A stretch of 64,000 nt of DNA from Planktotalea arctica (GTDB lineage Bacteria > Pseudomonadota > Alphaproteobacteria > Rhodobacterales > Rhodobacteraceae): the NCBI RefSeq assembly GCF_002105285.1, contig NZ_MUHR01000020.1, positions 1-64,000 of the forward strand, given 5' to 3'. The position numbers and the translations under genes were made by a program. Below, one piece after another: positions 62,964 to 64,000 of the stretch; positions within the stretch are counted from its first letter, which is position 1, and every line of letters begins with the position of its first letter. The notes under the pieces are model-generated. The model was not told where the DNA came from and did not search any database. It was given only the letters and a program-made list of their open reading frames with translations.

Positions 62964-64000
62964 ATGACCGATCTCGCTCCCCTTCAACGCGCTTTGCTTT
63001 CCGTATCCGACAAGACGGGGCTGATCGAGCTTGGCCGTGCGCTTGCGGCGCGCGGTGTCGAATTGCTTTCGACCGGCGGTAGCGCAAAAACGCTTCGCGA
63101 TGCAGGGCTGGACGTGCGCGACGTGGCGGATGTGACAGGCTATCCCGAAATGATGGACGGGCGCGTCAAGACGCTGCACCCTGCGGTGCACGGAGGTCTT
63201 TTGGCGCTGCGCGATAACGAGGCGCATGTGGCAGCGATGGACGCGCACAACATCGGCGCAATCGATTTGCTGGTCGTTAACCTATACCCCTTCGAGGAGA
63301 CGGTCGCCAATGGCGGCGATTACGAAACCTGCATCGAGAATATCGATATCGGAGGCCCTGCGATGATCCGCGCCGCTGCGAAGAACCATGCCTTCGTGAG
63401 CGTCGTGGTCGATGTCGAGGATTACGATGCGCTGCTTGCTGAGTTGGATGAGAACGAGGGGCAGACGAGTTATGCGTTTCGCCAGAAGCTCGCCCAGACT
63501 GCATATGCACGCACCGGTGCCTATGATGCTGCAGTTTCGACATGGATGGCCGATGCGCTGGGCGATTCTGCGCCGCGCCGCCGCGCATTTGCCGGCACGC
63601 TGTCCCAGACGCTGCGCTACGGGGAAAACCCACACCAGACTGCTGCGTTCTATGTTGATGGCACTGCGCGCGCGGGGGTTGCGACAGCCACGCAGCATCA
63701 GGGTAAAGAGCTAAGCTATAACAACATCAACGACACCGATGCGGCGTTTGAACTGGTGGCCGAGTTCGACCCGTCCCAGGCCGCGGCTTGCGCGATCATC
63801 AAACATGCGAACCCCTGCGGCGTTGCCGTTGGCGGCACATTGCTGGAGGCGTATAAACAGGCGTTCGATTGTGATCGTACATCGGCTTTCGGTGGGATTG
63901 TTGCGCTGAATCAACCGCTTGATGCGGCGACGGCGAAAGAGATTGTCGGCATTTTCACCGAGGTCGTGATCGCGCCTGGCGCATCTGCCGAAGCGCGTGA
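62964..64000 (+). CDS. purH: AICAR transformylase / IMP cyclohydrolase, 5' part
   Basis: The last two steps of IMP synthesis are carried by this bifunctional enzyme. The first 345 codons are in the window and the frame is open to the end. Seen are the IMP cyclohydrolase domain ([47 protein letters not shown]) and the start of the AICAR transformylase domain ([15 protein letters not shown] and [13 protein letters not shown]). It begins five bases after the heparinase-like stop, so the two are co-transcribed. The C-terminal part lies beyond the window. Confidence 0.95.
   Translation, partial: MTDLAPLQRALLSVSDKTGLIELGRALAARGVELLSTGGSAKTLRDAGLDVRDVADVTGYPEMMDGRVKTLHPAVHGGLLALRDNEAHVAAMDAHNIGAIDLLVVNLYPFEETVANGGDYETCIENIDIGGPAMIRAAAKNHAFVSVVVDVEDYDALLAELDENEGQTSYAFRQKLAQTAYARTGAYDAAVSTWMADALGDSAPRRRAFAGTLSQTLRYGENPHQTAAFYVDGTARAGVATATQHQGKELSYNNINDTDAAFELVAEFDPSQAAACAIIKHANPCGVAVGGTLLEAYKQAFDCDRTSAFGGIVALNQPLDAATAKEIVGIFTEVVIAPGASAEAR

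Noticed and set aside
1-64000. CRISPR arrays, prophage, insertion sequences, rRNA and tRNA genes
   Set aside because: No arrays of regular direct repeats, no transposase, integrase or phage-structural signatures, and no tRNA or rRNA sequences were seen.

Overview
The window looks like chromosomal DNA of a marine alphaproteobacterium of the order Rhodobacterales (Roseobacter group). This rests on recognised gene families and on the gene order: leuS-lptE-holA with a DUF3576 lipoprotein, rsmB-heparinase-purH, a Rhodobacter-type porin, an SDHAF4-like protein, and dimethylglycine-dehydrogenase clusters. The DNA is GC-rich and densely coding. The exception is the left edge (about 1-4100), which looks more AT-rich and carries an NRPS-like enzyme and a decarboxylase. 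I see no rRNA, tRNA, CRISPR array, prophage or insertion sequence.

Layout. 1-4.1 kb: NRPS-like A-T-TE enzyme plus PLP decarboxylase. 4.1-8.3 kb: MscS channel, flavoprotein, GST and holA. 8.3-13.2 kb: lptE and leuS, a glycosyltransferase and the DUF3576 lipoprotein. 13.4-17.7 kb: porin, yggS, L,D-transpeptidase, ribA and an OmpR-type regulator. 17.7-18.7 kb: a probable FNR-driven small RNA, a frameshifted soxR and its divergent VOC-protein target. 18.8-25.1 kb: oxidoreductase, exonuclease III, thioredoxin-TPR, LON-domain protein, Trm112, UbiH-type hydroxylase and amidase. 25.2-33.8 kb: aminotransferase, ftsK, lolA, lytic transglycosylase, AEC transporter, hspQ and gamma-glutamyltransferase. 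34.1-35.5 kb: STAS/anti-sigma pair and free methionine-R-sulfoxide reductase. 35.5-42.7 kb: a one-carbon operon (XRE-cupin regulator, LysE exporter, two dimethylglycine-dehydrogenase-like enzymes around a homocysteine methyltransferase). 42.8-50.4 kb: rarD, rluA, aldehyde dehydrogenase, 1-Cys peroxiredoxin, aqpZ and pnp. 50.5-53.7 kb: a nitric-oxide module (NsrR, truncated globin, small membrane protein) and a LysR/SbtA bicarbonate-transporter pair, lying between pnp and rpsO. 53.7-58.2 kb: rpsO, RTX-repeat protein, DUF5665, DUF1643, truB, phosphodiester glycosidase and rbfA. 58.2-64 kb: dapB, secreted orphan, sdhAF4, rsmB, heparinase-like protein and purH, which runs off the end.

Most genes are housekeeping. 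The parts most worth a second look are regulatory. An FNR-type box sits between two convergent genes and is followed by an 80-nt stretch ending in a textbook terminator, which suggests an oxygen-controlled small RNA. soxR has lost the frame of its iron-sulfur region, while a SoxR-type promoter with a 19-bp spacer is intact next to it. Two identical-format 25-bp inverted repeats, spaced exactly 40 bp, precede the one-carbon operon. An NsrR-like regulator shares a palindromic intergenic region with a truncated haemoglobin and an overlooked 51-residue membrane protein.

Start codons were moved from the longest frame where a ribosome-binding site and family alignment from memory agreed; these choices are stated per gene. 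No database search was run, so all names come from recognising sequence motifs.
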